A stretch of 64,000 nucleotides of DNA from Meghimatium bilineatum (GCA_034231615.1 CM067309.1:37599750-37663749); one strand, 5' to 3'. Positions 9,310 to 21,329 are shown, counted from the first letter of the stretch. The notes: generated by a model not told the origin, from the sequence alone. Made by a program: numbers and translations.

Positions 9310-9472
9310 TATCGTATTTACACGTCATCCAAGTCGGACGTGCCGAGTCATTAGTACAGATAAAACGGCAACACAACGCATCTACGCTCTCTGAACTATA
9401 TTCTGTTGGAAATTTAGTAGGATTTATTGTCCTGCTAGAAAGATCCAACGGAAGTTTAGAAAATAAATAAAT
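9310..9472 (+). mobile_element. SINE-A copy, diverged
   Basis: CAAGTCGGACGTGCCGAGTC, AAAACGGCAACACAACGCAT, TTTAGTAGGATTTATTGTCC and AGAAAATAAATAAA tail. Tail GAAGAA replaced. Confidence 0.65.
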
Positions 9473-9496
9473 ATCCATTAAAACCCCCACATTTCT

Positions 9497-10290
9497 TTGA
9501 AAAGCTCTATTCCTAGTCCATATTTACAACTCCAGAGTTTTACAACTATAAAACTTCCTAGTCCATACGTACAGCTTTACAACTCCCTAGTCCATATTTA
9601 CAACTCCCTAGTCCATACTTACAACTCCCTAGTCCATATTTACAACTTCCTAGTCCATACTTACAACTCCCTAGTCCATATTTACAACTTCCTAGTCCAT
9701 ACTTACAACTCCCTAGTCCATACTTACAACGTTACAACTCCATAGTGCATGCTCACAACATAAATCTCCACAGCCCATACGTGCAACGTTACAACTCCCT
9801 AGTACATTCTTACAACTCTTTAGTCCATACTTACAACCCCCTAGTCCATTATTACAACGTTACAACTACATATTCCATGTTTATAACTTATAACTCCCAA
9901 GTCCATGCTTACAACTCCCTTGTTCATGCTCACAACGTACAACTCCCCAGTCCACACTTACAACTCTCTAGTCCATATTTACAACTCCCTAGTCCATACT
10001 TACAACTCTCTAGTCCATATTTACAACTCCCTAGTCCATATTTATAACTCCCAAGTCCATGCTTACAACTCCCTAGTTCATGCTCACAACGTACAACTCC
10101 CCAGTCCATACTTACGACGGTACAACTCCCCAGTCCATGCTTACAACGTTACAACTCCCCAGTTCATGCTTACAACTTACATCACCCAAGCCTATACTTA
10201 CAACTTCCCAGCCCCTACTTACAACTCCCCAGTCCATAATTACATGACAACTCCCCAGTCGCTACTTACAACGTTACAACTCCATTGTCC
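9497..10290 (+). repeat. 21-bp minisatellite, about 36 copies
   Basis: Unit ACAACTCCCTAGTCCATACT + T, with interspersed ACGTTACAACT variants. The period is a multiple of 3, so YNSLVHT-like frames stay open (9497-9745, 9745-10047, 9905-10414). No gene implied. Confidence 0.9.
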
Positions 10291-10439
10291 ACGTATTACA
10301 TATTCGATGTGTAATTACCGTAACAGTTCTTGTTATTTAAAACGCAGTGTTCCCAAAAACTTTGTGTTCGATTTCTTCTCTTTTCACGAAGTTCTCCCTA
10401 GTGGTGGTAAATGAAATAAAATGTAACAAATAATAATAA

Positions 10440-10545
10440 TAATAAAATATTCGGTTTTACGAATAGTACGAATACAGTTCAACATTTCGTCCACACGGCC
10501 TTGGTCAAAATAAGGACAAACACAAATACTGCAATGAGAATAGAT
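10440..10545 (-). mobile_element. Penelope-like fragment with hammerhead-like core
   Basis: On the minus strand, TTGACCAAGGCCGTGTGGAC then GAAATGTTGAAC. Third occurrence of the core seen at 8090 and 8695. Followed by an (ATT)n run at about 10431-10446. Confidence 0.4.
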
Positions 10546-10706
10546 TTAAAAAAACGTGTAAGGATCTATGTTACCACAGAAGACGTATATGAAAATAAAT
10601 AAGATAACAATTAAGTTCTCCTTATTTTTCTATCTACATTTCACAACAATTCTGTGTTCTAGTTGTTGTCATTATCATATGTTTCAGAGCTAATACATGC
10701 ATTCAT

Positions 10707-11264
10707 TCATTTTCCTTTTGCGGTGAAGTTAGCGCATAGGGCAGAGGTCAGATCTCTCCAATTCTGTCTGTTCAAAGCTATTCTGTGCAGTTCTTGAATA
10801 GTATGGATATTGATTGTTTTACTTTCTCTAAGTATTGTTCTTCTGAGTGTTTCTTTTGGTCTACCCCTGGCTCTTTTGCATGTAGGTATCCATTCAAGAG
10901 ATTGGTGGTGTATTCTGTTGATGTCTGAGCGTAGGACATGCCCGATGTAGGACCAACGGCGTTTTCTGATAACATCTGTAATAAAATTTTGATGTGTCTC
11001 TTCTCTGATTTTATCATTCGATTTGAATTCACTCCAATGGGTGTTAGTTATCCTACGAAGATATTTGTTCTCGAAATTTAGTAATTTCTTTTCTGAAGAT
11101 AAAGAGCTTTTCCAGCTCTCACATCCATATGATAGCACCGGAATAACGCAGGAATTAAATAAGCGCATTTTCGTGCGTGTGCTGATTGACTTTGACATCC
11201 AGATATTAGACAGTCTGTTAAAGACACTTGATGCTAGTGCAATTCGAGTTGTAATTTCTGTCAT
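10707..11264 (-). mobile_element. LINE ORF2 C-terminal half, 185 open codons
   Basis: The longest intact LINE frame here. In order: RT thumb helix (ASSVFNRLSNIWMSKSISTR), the SYGCESW motif at residues ~46-52, YLRRITNTHWSE, the RRWSYIGHVLRS motif at ~103-114, RARGRPKETLRRT and a C-terminal W-R-D-L. Stop near 10710. The RT catalytic palm is absent upstream (11265 on), so the copy is 5'-truncated. An open 558-bp frame suggests a fairly recent insertion. Confidence 0.8.
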
Positions 11265-11271
11265 GAGCTAA

Positions 11272-12125
11272 TACATTACTGTATGGCTAATGTCACTGGT
11301 GCCAGCAAAAGAATTGCAGAAAGTATTTGTGTGAAATTTGGCTTCACATAAACCAGAATGGCAACCCTGCTGTAAACCGCGGATCGCCTAAGCCTGGAAT
11401 TGGAAATGCCATGCTGATGTGAACTCAAGTGAGGCCTGTACTTGAAGCTCGTGTGCTAAGAGCGTGTGCGTTTTTTTGCTGTGCGCACTTTAGAGAGATT
11501 ACCTCATCATTTCTCCAAAGACTCCCCGTCGTGGTGTTGAATCCAGTGTACATCTCTTTTTGTGTGAATAGCTTTGTTTATGTTGTGCGTTTGTAAATTC
11601 TTGGAATTTTGTAAATTCTTGGAAGACGTTAGTTACTATGAAATGATTCGAAGCAAAACTCGGAACGATGAGTCTAGTAATAAGTACATAATACACGATA
11701 AAGAGAGTGGAGTTAGACAATATTAACCGCTATTGAAAAAAAAATAACAATGTGCCGGGCCACAGCGACAACAACTCTGAGTAACAAATAAAAAGTGAAT
11801 CTGTAGAGCAGTCACATCAAAGTAAACAACTTGGTCTGGTACAACGAATTATGTTTGTAATAAGCGTTTGTACTTACATTACGTGCCACAATCACAGGGC
11901 GGGATAACACAATAGTTTTTAAATACACAAATTCAATTTGAAATACTTTTTTTTTAAATGTGACACAAATTAGTCACCCCCCCCCTTAAAATTCAGCTAA
12001 ATATTCGCGCGATACAATGAAATAATGGGATTTGAGGGGAGAAATGTATGGCCAACTGAATTTTTGCCGGGGGGGGGGGGGGGGGGTGTACAAATTTGGC
12101 AAACAATTGTGACATATTTTGTGGA
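11272..12125. other. No gene seen; homopolymer runs
   Basis: A C-run (about 11978) and a G-run of about 18 (12069-12087) are the only structure noticed, plus a lone TGGCAACCCTG end at about 11368. Confidence 0.5.
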
Positions 12126-12129
12126 CAGG

Positions 12130-12535
12130 CCCTAGCAAAAATTCGTTATGCTATGCCGTGGCTGGCTCGGTTGTTATGCTATGCCGTGGCTGGTTCGGTT
12201 GTTATGCTATGCCGTGGCTGGCTAGGTTGTTATGCTATGCCGTGGCTGGCTCGGTTGTTATGAAATTAACTTCCTAGTTGTGTCATACAATGCGTTAGGC
12301 TATGCCGTGGCTGGCTCGGTTGTTATGAAATTAACTTCCTAGTTGTGTCATACAATGCGTTAGGCTATACCGTGGCTGGCTAGGTTGTTATGCTATGCCG
12401 TGGCTGGCTCGGTTGTTATGCTATGCCGTGGCTGGCTAGGTTGTTATGCTATACCGTGGCTGGCTCGGTTGTTATGAAATTAACTTCCTAGTTGTGTCAT
12501 ACAATGCGTTATGCTATGCCGTGGATGACTTATTT
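12130..12535 (+). repeat. 28-bp minisatellite with higher-order unit
   Basis: Unit TTATGCTATGCCGTGGCTGG + CTCGGTTG. Three times a 45-bp spacer (ATGAAATTAACTTCCTAGTT...) is inserted at regular places, giving a higher-order pattern. Confidence 0.85.
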
Positions 12536-12704
12536 GTTAGGGAACTAATTTCCTCGTCATGATCCACAATTCCAAATTTCCAGTTCAACCAGAAATAATT
12601 TTAAAATTACGAATGGCTCCTAGGTCGACATAGTCTAAGAATTGGTGATGTTTATATGTTCAGTTCAACTGTGGATTGAACTTTGGATCTATCCAATCAT
12701 AAAT

Positions 12705-12780
12705 CTATAACCTGCCAGAGTCGCAGGGGGTATAACCTGTCAAGAGTCGCAGGGGGTATAACCTGCCAGAGTCGCAGGGC
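12705..12780 (+). repeat. Short tandem repeat, 3 copies of about 25 bp
   Basis: TATAACCTGCCAGAGTCGCA repeated three times at the 3' edge of the LINE fragment that follows. The sequence is LINE-like at the junction. Confidence 0.7.
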
Positions 12781-14050
12781 ACTGCGTATTCAGACGACTC
12801 CAGATGTTATTGTGAATGTGTCTGTCATTCATTCTGGTGTTCTTACTCTTGCTTAGCATCTCTGATATAGTGCTCTGATGTTTTCGAGGAGTTGACCGTG
12901 GATTCCGTATTCTTCTAAGCAGGTCCACAGTATGTCTCTGTTAACCCTGTCGAAAGCCTTTCCAAGGTCGATAAATGTGATGTTCAGTTGATGTTTGTAT
13001 TGTCTATATTCTACTTATTCAAATTCGTTTCTACTATTTATTTTGGGGTCTATGCGAGATCTTAGTCTTTTTAAATTTTCTTTGCGTATGTTTTCCCAAC
13101 TTGACAGTAGAGAATATTCCTCTGTATTTATCGCAGCCTCTCTTTGAACCCTTGTTCGTTCATATATGTATTATTGTTGCTTTCTGCCAGTCTTCATGTG
13201 TTCTCTCATTCCATGCCGTGTTGAATATTCTGTGTAGTCATTTTACTGCAGTGTCGCCACATTTGTTTATTAAATTTGTTGTTATGCCGTCTTAGTCCGG
13301 AGCTATGTGTATTGGGCTATTTCTCAGTGTCTCTTCTACTTCTGATATTATAAATATGGTTCTGTTTCTTGTTCCCATTTGTGTGTGTGAATGTGGGATT
13401 GTTGTTGCCTATTTCTTATTTCCGCAGTTCTTGGAAATATTCTTTCCATCGGTTTTTCTTATGTTCTACGTTGAATAAGGGTTTGCCATCTCTGTCATTC
13501 ATTATGGTTGTTGCGTAAATGTTTCGTCCCTGTTCTTCATAGCATTTAATGATTTTATAGAATTACCTAGGACTTGATTTACAAATGTTTGAAATCTGTT
13601 GTCCGTATTCTTCCCATGCCTTGACTTTTGTTTTCTTTATTATGTCTTGTTTCTTTTTGCTTGATCTGATAATTTATGAGGTGCTCGCTGTTCTTTGTTT
13701 TTACCCATGTTCGGAAGGCTTTTTATTTTTTGATTGTATTTCTATGTTTACTTCTTCATTCTACTAGGATGTTCTTTTAGCTCTGGGTTTCCCTCGTTTC
13801 TTTTTCCCCGCAGTTGTTTGTTAGTGTCTCATTATGAAGGATTTATATTTATTCCATTCCTGTTCTATGTAGATTCCAGTAATGATTCAAATCTTTTTGT
13901 TAGATAATTTCTGGTTTCGTTCAGTATCTCTTCGTTTTCTAGTTCTTTATGATTTATTATGTAGAATGTTTTAGTTGTTTTGATTTTACTGCAACCATAT
14001 TTATTACTATATGTCCGATGGTCTGTTTAAGATATTGACGTTGGGGATGG
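12780..14050 (-). mobile_element. LINE reverse-transcriptase fragment (N-terminal RT)
   Basis: Minus strand, in order from about 13500: DGNPLFNVEHKKNRWKEYF; DGITTNLINKCGDTA; IFNTAWNERTHEDWQKATII; CDKYRGI; then ITFIDLGKAFDRVNRDILWT, the RT block with the F-I-D-x-x-K-A-F-D signature. Downstream the frame breaks before the YADD block. Stops and shifts throughout; a dead copy. Confidence 0.75.
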
Positions 14051-14284
14051 CTCTGGCAATCGTTTATGGTGTTATCTGGCTGTCTGTATCTCACCAGTAT
14101 ACAGTCTATTTATGACGCTAGGTTGATATTGCTCAATTTATACCATGACTTGACATGACTTTGACGGTGTTGATACATCGTGTTGGTTATTATGAGATCA
14201 TGTTACATGCATACGTTGATCAATTATTCCCCATTGGTGGTTTCTTTGGGTTGTCGCATATCACGGATTGTGTAATATCTATAA

Positions 14285-14850
14285 AAGCGTGATCAATTGT
14301 TGTGTAGTAATAGTTTATATGTCATCAATTATTGTGTACTATCAGGAGTTCATAATAACCGAAAATAAACTGCCCTATACGTGATCAATTGTTGTGTAGT
14401 AATAGTTTGATGTCATCAATTATTGTGTACTATCAGGAGTTCATAATAACCGAAAATAAACTGCCCTATACGTGATCAATTGTTGTGTAGTAATAGTTTG
14501 ATGTCATCAATTATTGTGTACTATCAGGAGTTCATAATAACCGAAAATAAACTGCGCTATACGTGATCAATTGTTGTGTAGTAATAGTTTGATGTCATCA
14601 ATTATTGTGTACTATCAGGAGTTCATAATAACCGAAAATAAACTGCGCTATACGTGATCAATTGTTGTGTTGTAATAGTTTGATGTCATTAATTATTGTG
14701 TACTATCAGGAGTTCATAATAACCGAAAATAAACTGCCCTATACGTGATCAATTGTTGTGTAGTAATAGTTTAGATGTCATCAACTATTGTGTACTATCA
14801 GGAGTTCATAATAACCGAAAATAAACTGCCCTATACGTGATCAATATTGG
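14285..14850 (+). repeat. 91-bp tandem array, about 6 copies
   Basis: Period 91 (ATCAGGAGTTCATAATAACC at 14341, 14432 and on). The two halves of the unit resemble each other (GATCAATTGTTGTGTAGTAA and CATCAATTATTGTGTACTAT), so the unit may have arisen from a ~45-bp ancestor. Confidence 0.9.
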
Positions 14851-14879
14851 ACTGGACGTTTAACAATTGATCACAGAAG

Positions 14880-15170
14880 AAGAATGTCAAAACTATGCAA
14901 GCTTTAACGTGCATCAGAAAGTCACATGTTCCGAAAGTTGAAGAATGGCGAGACAAAACTGTGCAACTGTGGACTGAGTCCATAGACTGCAGAACACATT
15001 CTTCATGCCTGTCAACTCTACCAAGAAGAGAGGGAGAAAATATGGCCTATTGAGAAGGCGCTGCTTCCAGACTTGAGGGGTTCCATGGATGACCTGAAGC
15101 GAATCACACAATTCATTGAAACTAATGGCGCTGTAACCTGATATCTGACTGAAGAACGATGAAGAAGAAA
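14880..15170 (+). mobile_element. LINE ORF2 C-terminus (Cys-rich tail type) and 3' end
   Basis: SESHMFRKLKNGETKLCNCG, TAEHILHACQLYQEE and DLKRITQFIETNGAVT then a stop; one internal stop. The 3' end closes with ACGATGAAGAAGAAAAC, a GAAGAA tail like that of the SINEs. Its last ~70 bp is the parent of the array at 1-238. Confidence 0.75.
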
Positions 15171-15234
15171 ACTTGCATTAGAGTAATAATAAGAGACAGT
15201 CAGACACGAAAACACCAGAAGACTAACAAACACA

Positions 15235-15500
15235 ATGATAATCATGGATTACATCAGAAGACAGCAGATTAAGTGGTTTTCGCTTGCTTCCAGACTACCA
15301 TCATACAGTGTCCCTCAAAAAGCATTCCTATACAGACACGATGAATACAAAGCCAGAACCAGGCCCTGAAAAGGATGGATTACAGAACTAACAGTCAACG
15401 AAAACAAACATATATGAAGCACACAGAAATGCCATCTTCAGAGAACTATTCTACCCCTGAAGCTGCAAGGCATAAAGGGGTTTAAAGCGAAAAGAAGAAA
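15235..15500 (+). mobile_element. LINE C-terminal fragment (YIRRQQIKWF type)
   Basis: MDYIRRQQIKWFSLASRLPS, then KGWITEL and RTILPLKLQGIKGF. Sister copies at 23960-24310 and 55205-55850 (minus). Frameshifted at the end. Confidence 0.65.
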
Positions 15501-15869
15501 GAAAAGACAGAATTAAGTCTATTTGTGTTGTCTTTGTTCATTCTTTTGCTTCTCTCAGAAGTCTCCATTGCAGCCATATCTCTCCGTATTCAAGGGGTTC
15601 TAAATTTGTATGTATTTCACATACAGTCGTTGGTGTAAATCTCAGTGCTTCACTAGCAAAGAAGGGCGCGGGACAAAAACAGCCATATGTACAAACGACC
15701 ATGAACACAGTTATATGATGTTGAAATTTATGAACAAAGAGAATTGGATTAAGAGATGGGCTATGTAAAACATTTGCAGGGAATTCTATAAACATATGGG
15801 CAGTCCAAATCCTAAAGACATCAACTACTTGGGAAGGAAAGACCAGAGTATCATCATAAGCCATTACTA

Positions 15870-16340
15870 GCTCGCTGACACAAATTCATGGGGGAGTCTT
15901 GCACAAGACTGATACGACCGTCGTCACAGAATCAAGAGTGATGCAGCAGCTGCTGAGAACCTCAGACATTAAGCTGCGCAGCAAAAGCACGTCAAAAGAA
16001 AGAGTAGAGCAGCTTAATGCATACCCCCTCCGCGTAGAAGACTTCTTCAATAGGCATTGCACTGAGCCGAAAGGTGAAGCCTCCTGGGTATGAAAGAAAG
16101 CTCAGAGAAACCACACCACTGCATATAGGAAATAAGAGTAAGTTGCTCGTAATTCCTGGGGATAACAAACAACAACAACGTCTTACAAACTTCTCCCAAA
16201 CTCCACCCAAACATGTTCAGAGTGTGGTAGACAATTCCAGGGACGCATCACTCACTAGTCACAGTGGGGCACACCGCAGACATCAACATCATCCCAGTTG
16301 AGCTAAATGGTCATCGTCAATTACGAAGGACGAACAAGAA
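15870..16340 (+). mobile_element. LINE C-terminal fragment with zinc-finger remnant
   Basis: Frames shift, but the words WGSLAQD, RIKSDAAAAENLR and ECGRQFQGRI with SHSGAHRRH match the end of the zinc-finger LINE at 45808-46462. A 3' stretch GGTCATCGTCAATTACGAAG + GACGAAC matches that element's terminus. A block at 15990-16180 is shared with 56960-57125 and 63630-63780. Confidence 0.6.
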
Positions 16341-16442
16341 CCAGTTCTCTTGTACGGCTGACCTACTAGCGATATGGTTACAGACATCAACCGTAATTAG
16401 TAAAAAACATCAACCGGAAGTAGTAATAACACTGAACATAAT

Positions 16443-16763
16443 AGGTACCAATGCCGAAGTCGGATGTGTCATAAAATTTACCCAAATAAAACGACGACAA
16501 CGCATTACATTTCTCAAGACTATCCTACTGGAAATCACGCAGGACCATTCTCCTGCTGTAAGAGTTCTTCTTCAGCGTTCATTCTCAAACTCCTGCTGGA
16601 TCTCTCCTCCTGTAGCAGGACCATGATCCTACTAGATCTCCAGCAGGATACAGCCCAGAGAATGGAAATGCGTCGTGCCGCCGTTTTATTTGCGCCATTG
16701 GTCCGACACATCCGACTTCGGCGGTGCTGTAAGAGTAATCTGGTGGAAGTTTGATGACTAACG
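16443..16763 (+). mobile_element. SINE-A host copy split by another SINE-A
   Basis: Plus-oriented SINE-A: left part 16443-16564 (GAAGTCGGATGTGTC, GACAACGCATTACATTTCTC, AGGACCATTCTCCTGC), right part 16736-16763 (AGTTTGATGACTAACG). The break is filled by a minus-oriented SINE-A. Confidence 0.8.
16565..16724 (-). mobile_element. SINE-A nested insertion with perfect 11-bp TSD
   Basis: 160-bp copy from TTCTTCTTCAGCGTTC to CATCCGACTTCGGCGG, flanked by TGCTGTAAGAG at 16554-16564 and 16725-16735. Removal rejoins the host SINE-A, so the ends of SINE-A are fixed: 5' CCGCCGAAGTCGGATG and 3' GCTGAAGAAGAA on the minus strand. Confidence 0.92.
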
Positions 16764-16769
16764 TAAAGG

Positions 16770-17204
16770 AAATAATCCTCGGGTTATTTATTACAGGCAC
16801 TGACTGCTTAGGTAGAAACAGTATATCCCTGTTATGTATTATAACTATTTTTCCCATAACTCAACCACACAAAAGTACCGAGGTCCACCTTCCAGTTGAA
16901 GTTTCTGTCAACTGAAGTGTCGCCTTATCTACGTTAATACAAACTCTATAACGAAGGATCTTCCATTATACCGACTTGTTTTTTTCCGGGCAATTTTCAA
17001 ATATGCAGCTACTCTCGTTTATTGGAATTTCCGATTACGCGGATTGGTTTGTGTGTTGTTGAGAGGCGAGCATGTGTTAGATCTGACGAGCAAATTGCAT
17101 TACATGCACACAAGGAGGAGGGTCTGGGTTTGTACTCTGCGATGAGAAGATGTGTACACCGTGCTAACCAGAAGTATTGTTACAATAAGTTTCTGAGTGT
17201 TACA
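16770..17204. other. No gene seen
   Basis: No repeats or coding signal noticed. Confidence 0.4.
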
Positions 17205-18020
17205 TGATTATGTGCGTGATAGTAGGATTATTCATTTCACAGGAGGATTATTTGAAATAGGAGGATTATGAGTATGACAGGAGAGTTACTATGTAATAGT
17301 GGGTTATTCATGTAACAGGATTATTATTATATATATATATATATATAACAGGAGGATTAGTATGTAACGGTATAATAATTCGTGTAACAGTAGGATTATT
17401 TGTTACAGTAGGATTATTTGTTACAGTAGGATTATTTGTTACAGTAGGATTATTTGTTACAGTAGGATTATTTGTTACAAGAGTTTTATGAGTAGACTAT
17501 AAAAGAAGATTTAGCACATAACAGTAGGATTATTCGCGTAGCATAATTATATATAACAGGAGGATTAATATGTAACGGTAGAATAATTCGTGTAACAGTA
17601 GGATTAGTATGTAACGGTATAATTACTTGTAACAGTAGGGCTATTTGTAACAGGAGAATTAGTATGTAACGGTAGGATAACTCGTGACAGTTATTCATGT
17701 ATCAGGAGGGTTAGTTTGTAAAAATTGGATTATCGTGTAACAGGAGACTTATTATACCAACAGTATGATTATGTGTGTAGCAATATGATTATGTGTTAAA
17801 CAGTAGGATTGTGTGTATAGAAATATGATATAACAGCATATCATATTCGGTATAACAGTAGGATTGTGTGTATAAATATATTATGTGTATAACAGGATTG
17901 TGTGTATAGCAATATTATCATTCGTTCAACAGTAGGATTGTGTGTATAAATATATTATGTGTATAACAGGATTGTGTGTATAGCAATATTATCATTCGTT
18001 CAACAGTAGGATTAATGTGT
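17205..18020 (+). repeat. Degenerate tandem array around TAACAGTAGGATTAT
   Basis: Variants of a GTAACAGTAGGATTATT word. Five perfect 18-bp copies of TTGTTACAGTAGGATTAT lie at about 17400-17478, a 60-bp pair at 17870-18010, and a (TA)n tract at about 17330. Confidence 0.8.
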
Positions 18021-18384
18021 CAAAGTAGGATTATGTGTGTTAGCATGAAGATCCCGTGTATACTGGGTGATTTGTGTGTACGGTGGAAGAATACAATATG
18101 GTTGAATGCGTAACATACATGGACATGCACAGGGCCGTGTCATGATATGATGCAAGGATGCTGCATCAGGCGTCACCAATCAAAATACATTGTTTGGAGG
18201 CTGAATTTCGAAGACTTGCATCGTACTGAGAAAATCTACCGCACGGAACTGAATATGCATACATTCTTCACGGACCTTCAAAATCTATCTAACACCGGTT
18301 GATTAAAAAGTACGGCGAGAATATCCACACGTCTTAATTAAGAAAATTTATCGAATCAGTCGTCAATTATTGTCACGTGGACGC

Positions 18385-18530
18385 ATCATCTCATCCTTCA
18401 AAAGTAATGCGATTTAACTTTTCTCGTGATTTTCATTGGCTGACAACATAAATTATACACAAAGTGACCAATGAAAACACGAAAAAAAATCAATTAGCGT
18501 CACTTTTGAAGGATGAACAGATGAATCCAC
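18385..18530. repeat. Foldback element, long arms
   Basis: Left arm TCATCCTTCAAAAGT...TTTTCATTGG pairs with right arm CCAATGAAAA...ACTTTTGAAGGATGA; about 55-bp imperfect arms around a ~25-bp loop. Core shared with 1080-1200 and 3347-3475. Confidence 0.6.
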
Positions 18531-18694
18531 AGGATTGTATATATGTAGAGGGACTCGGCCTCATATTCAACATACATGTTTTTAATATTATCAATTTTTA
18601 ATTTCCGGCGTTTATCTGCAGCATTGTATATATTCGAACTTTCAGAACTTTTAAATGACTTTACAGGGTATTAGAATGTTAATAAATTAACGGG

Positions 18695-18985
18695 AGACTC
18701 AAGGGGCGATGTTGAGTCTGAAGGTGAAAGAGCTTTATGGAACACGGAATACTTCAAATTTCACAAAACATACAAAAAGTATATACTACTATTTACGTAT
18801 AAGACAAGAGCTTTATGGAACACCAAATACTCAAATTTCACAAAACAGACTGAAAGTGTATACTATGTATGTATAAGACAAGAGGTGAAATTATGTTGAT
18901 ATTAGCTGAACTTTTATCTGAAACCTGGACACCAACTGTAGATTATTGAAACAAGTGACAAACTTCTGGTTTATGTCACAGCTTA
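18695..18985 (+). repeat. Dispersed repeat G, copy 1
   Basis: AGAGCTTTATGGAACACGGA ... GTGAAATTATGTTGATATTA ... GAAACAAGTGACAAACTTCT. A ~75-bp internal segment is doubled. The second copy at 20570-20835 has the same internal doubling, so the duplication predates dispersal. Unknown element. Confidence 0.7.
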
Positions 18986-19244
18986 TTTAATGGCGCCAAT
19001 ATAACAGCTTGGAAAAACTAACTCCAATTAGTTAGTCATCGATTTCTAGAGTGTACAGCGTTGTCCCGTTTTAACTGAAGAGGATTCGCCTTGTCTCCTA
19101 CAAAAATGCCTAAAGTAATCAGGTCAACATTGGAGGGACCATTAGAGGAGGTACACGTCTGTGTTTTAATTTTTTTTTTGTGTTAAAAAAAACACAATTA
19201 AAAGTGTTATCTTTATTACTGGTTTATTATTACTCCACTTTTGT

Positions 19245-19945
19245 TTTTACTCATGTACATGGGTGGGCGAGATACGACCCACCAGGCCAGTTTTACTCAT
19301 GTACATGGGTGGGCGAGATACGACCCACCAGGCCAGTTTTACTCATGTACAGGGGTGGGCGAGATACGACCCACCAGGCCAGTTTTACTCATGTACAGGG
19401 GTGGGCGAGATACGACCCACCAGGCCAGTTTTACGCATGTACAGGAGTGGGTGAAATGCGACCCATCAAGCCAGTTTTACTCATGTACAGGAGTGGGTGA
19501 AATACGACCAGCTAAGCCAGTTTTACCCATGAACAGGGGTGGGTGAAATGCGACCCACCAAGCTAGTTTTACTCATGTACATGGGTGGGCGAAATAAGAC
19601 CAACCAAGCCAGTTTACTTATGTACAGGAGTGGGTGAAATACGACCAGCTAAGCCAGTTTTACCCATGAACAGGGGTGGGTGAAATGCGACCCACCAAGC
19701 TAGTTTTACTCATGTACATGGGTGGGCGAAATAAGACCAACCAAGCCAGTTTTACTTATGTACAGGGGTGGGTGAAATGAGACCCACCAGGCCAGTTTTA
19801 CTTATGTACAGGGGTGGGTGAAATGCGACCAACAAAGCCAGCTTTACTTATGCACAGGGGTGGGTGAAATGCGACCCACCAGGCCAATTTTTCTCATGTA
19901 CAGGTGTGGACACGACCCACCAAGCCAGTTTTACTGGATAACAAG
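19245..19945 (+). repeat. 46-bp minisatellite, about 15 copies
   Basis: Unit ACTCATGTACAGGGGTGGGC + GAGATACGACCCACCAGGCC + AGTTTT. Copies diverge to the right, where two-unit blocks (ending ACCAGCTAAGCC and ACCAACCAAGCC) are themselves repeated. Confidence 0.9.
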
Positions 19946-20234
19946 CGTGACTGTCGGGGTATAGGAAACCTGTTGGGTAAAACATAAACATGAACTAGTC
20001 TCCGATTTGCATGAAATATATAGCTGCTAGTCATTGGCTATTTTTTGGCATGTGACTCCAAGTATGTAAATAGCGACAAATTAAGAGTTCAACAATAATT
20101 GTAAAAATACGTAACAAACGGGGTCCAAATTAATTCCGCTAGGAGGTCTGTATTGTCGAGAGCCACGCGACAAGTCTGATTTATATGGTTATCTACACTG
20201 AGAAAACGAGATCACCCCCCAAAGCGAGACGTTG

Positions 20235-20430
20235 ATATGATGGACACATGATATCCAAGGTTGATGGACACATGATATCCAAGGTTGATGGACACATGAT
20301 ATACACAGTTGATGGACACAGGATATCCAAGGTTGATGGACACAGGATATCCAAGGATGATGGACACATGATATACAAGGTTGATGGACACAGGATATCC
20401 AAGGTTGATGGACACAGGATATCCAAGACC
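20235..20430 (+). repeat. 24-bp minisatellite, 8 copies
   Basis: Unit ATATCCAAGGTTGATGGACA + CATG/CAGG. The frame of 8 codons stays open on both strands; no gene implied. Confidence 0.9.
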
Positions 20431-20538
20431 TTTTGAAGATAATGCTGGAAGAAGTTGGACAACTTACAGATTAGCTGTGAAGACAGCATTCTGTAAAGGA
20501 CACTTCGTATATACTTGGGTTTCTCATGGTGAAAAGTC

Positions 20539-20835
20539 ACCGGGGGGGGGGGGGGGGGGGGAGAGACTTTACGGTGCGTTGTTGAATCTGAGGGTGAAAG
20601 AGTTTTATGGAACACTGAATACTTCAAATTTCATAAAATATACTGAAAGTATACTACTATTTACGTATAAGGCAAGAGTTTTATGGAACACAGAATACTT
20701 CAAATTTCACAAAACATACTAAAAGTATATTATACTATTTACAAGAGAAGAAGTGAAATTATGTTGATATTAGGTGAACTTCTATCTGAAACCTGACACA
20801 ACTAGTATTATTGAAACAAGTGACAAGCTTCTGTT
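20539..20835 (+). repeat. Dispersed repeat G, copy 2, after a G-run
   Basis: Begins right after about 20 Gs (20541-20560). Shares AGAGTTTTATGGAACACTGA, AATACTTCAAATTTCA and GTGAAATTATGTTGATATTA with 18695-18985. Confidence 0.7.
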
Positions 20836-20839
20836 GAAA

Positions 20840-21080
20840 ACGGGAATCTATTTAACTATTAAAGTGAAAAGAATCTATAAACAATTTCAATAATATATGT
20901 TATTGTTTTTACTTGGAAATAATTATATTCGAGTAGTGTACCTTTTTTTCATAGCAAGTCTGATGGGAAACATTTTCGTAAGTCATACTGCTGTTCTAGA
21001 ACTTCTGTCCTCAAATGTGACAGAAGAAACTGCCAAAAACAAAGTGCCGTTGGTTTAGTTGAATACTTTAAATACGAAAA
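20840..21080. other. No gene seen
   Basis: AT-rich, no recognisable element. Confidence 0.4.
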
Positions 21081-21085
21081 CTGTT

Positions 21086-21233
21086 TCATGCTGAAACGGG
21101 ATGTGTCGGGTAGAAAAGTTCAGATATCGAAGCAAAGTTGTAAACCATGACACCACACATTTTTCCTCCAAACTACGACTTGTTAAATGTGTACGAGTTT
21201 GGGAACGATCGCAGAAGAAGAAGAATTGCATTT
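21086..21233 (+). mobile_element. SINE-A/B shared 3' domain, 5'-truncated
   Basis: ACGGGATGTGTCGGGT, TCAGATATCGAAGCAAAGTT and GTAAACCATGACACCACACA, then GAACGATCGCAGAAGAAGAA. The CAGATATCGNAGCNA word assigns it to SINE-B. Confidence 0.7.
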
Positions 21234-21329
21234 CCCCATAAAGACGAACACCACTGTGCTTTCGTGATGGCTGAATAACCTCTCATTGAGAATATGAGGA
21301 CATCCAATTTTAGTCCCGATTTGTGGAAA

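Noticed and set aside
12130-12535. Possible CRISPR-like array (28-bp repeats with spacers)
   Set aside because: Repeats are head-to-tail with no unique spacers and the same 45-bp insert recurs; eukaryotic context.
15538-15864. 108-codon minus frame with YDDT, perhaps an RT palm
   Set aside because: No hydrophobic RT context on either side and no other RT block nearby; too weak.
16074-16301. 75-codon frame with HSGAHRRHQHH, like a histidine-rich peptide
   Set aside because: It is the frameshifted zinc-finger end of a LINE.
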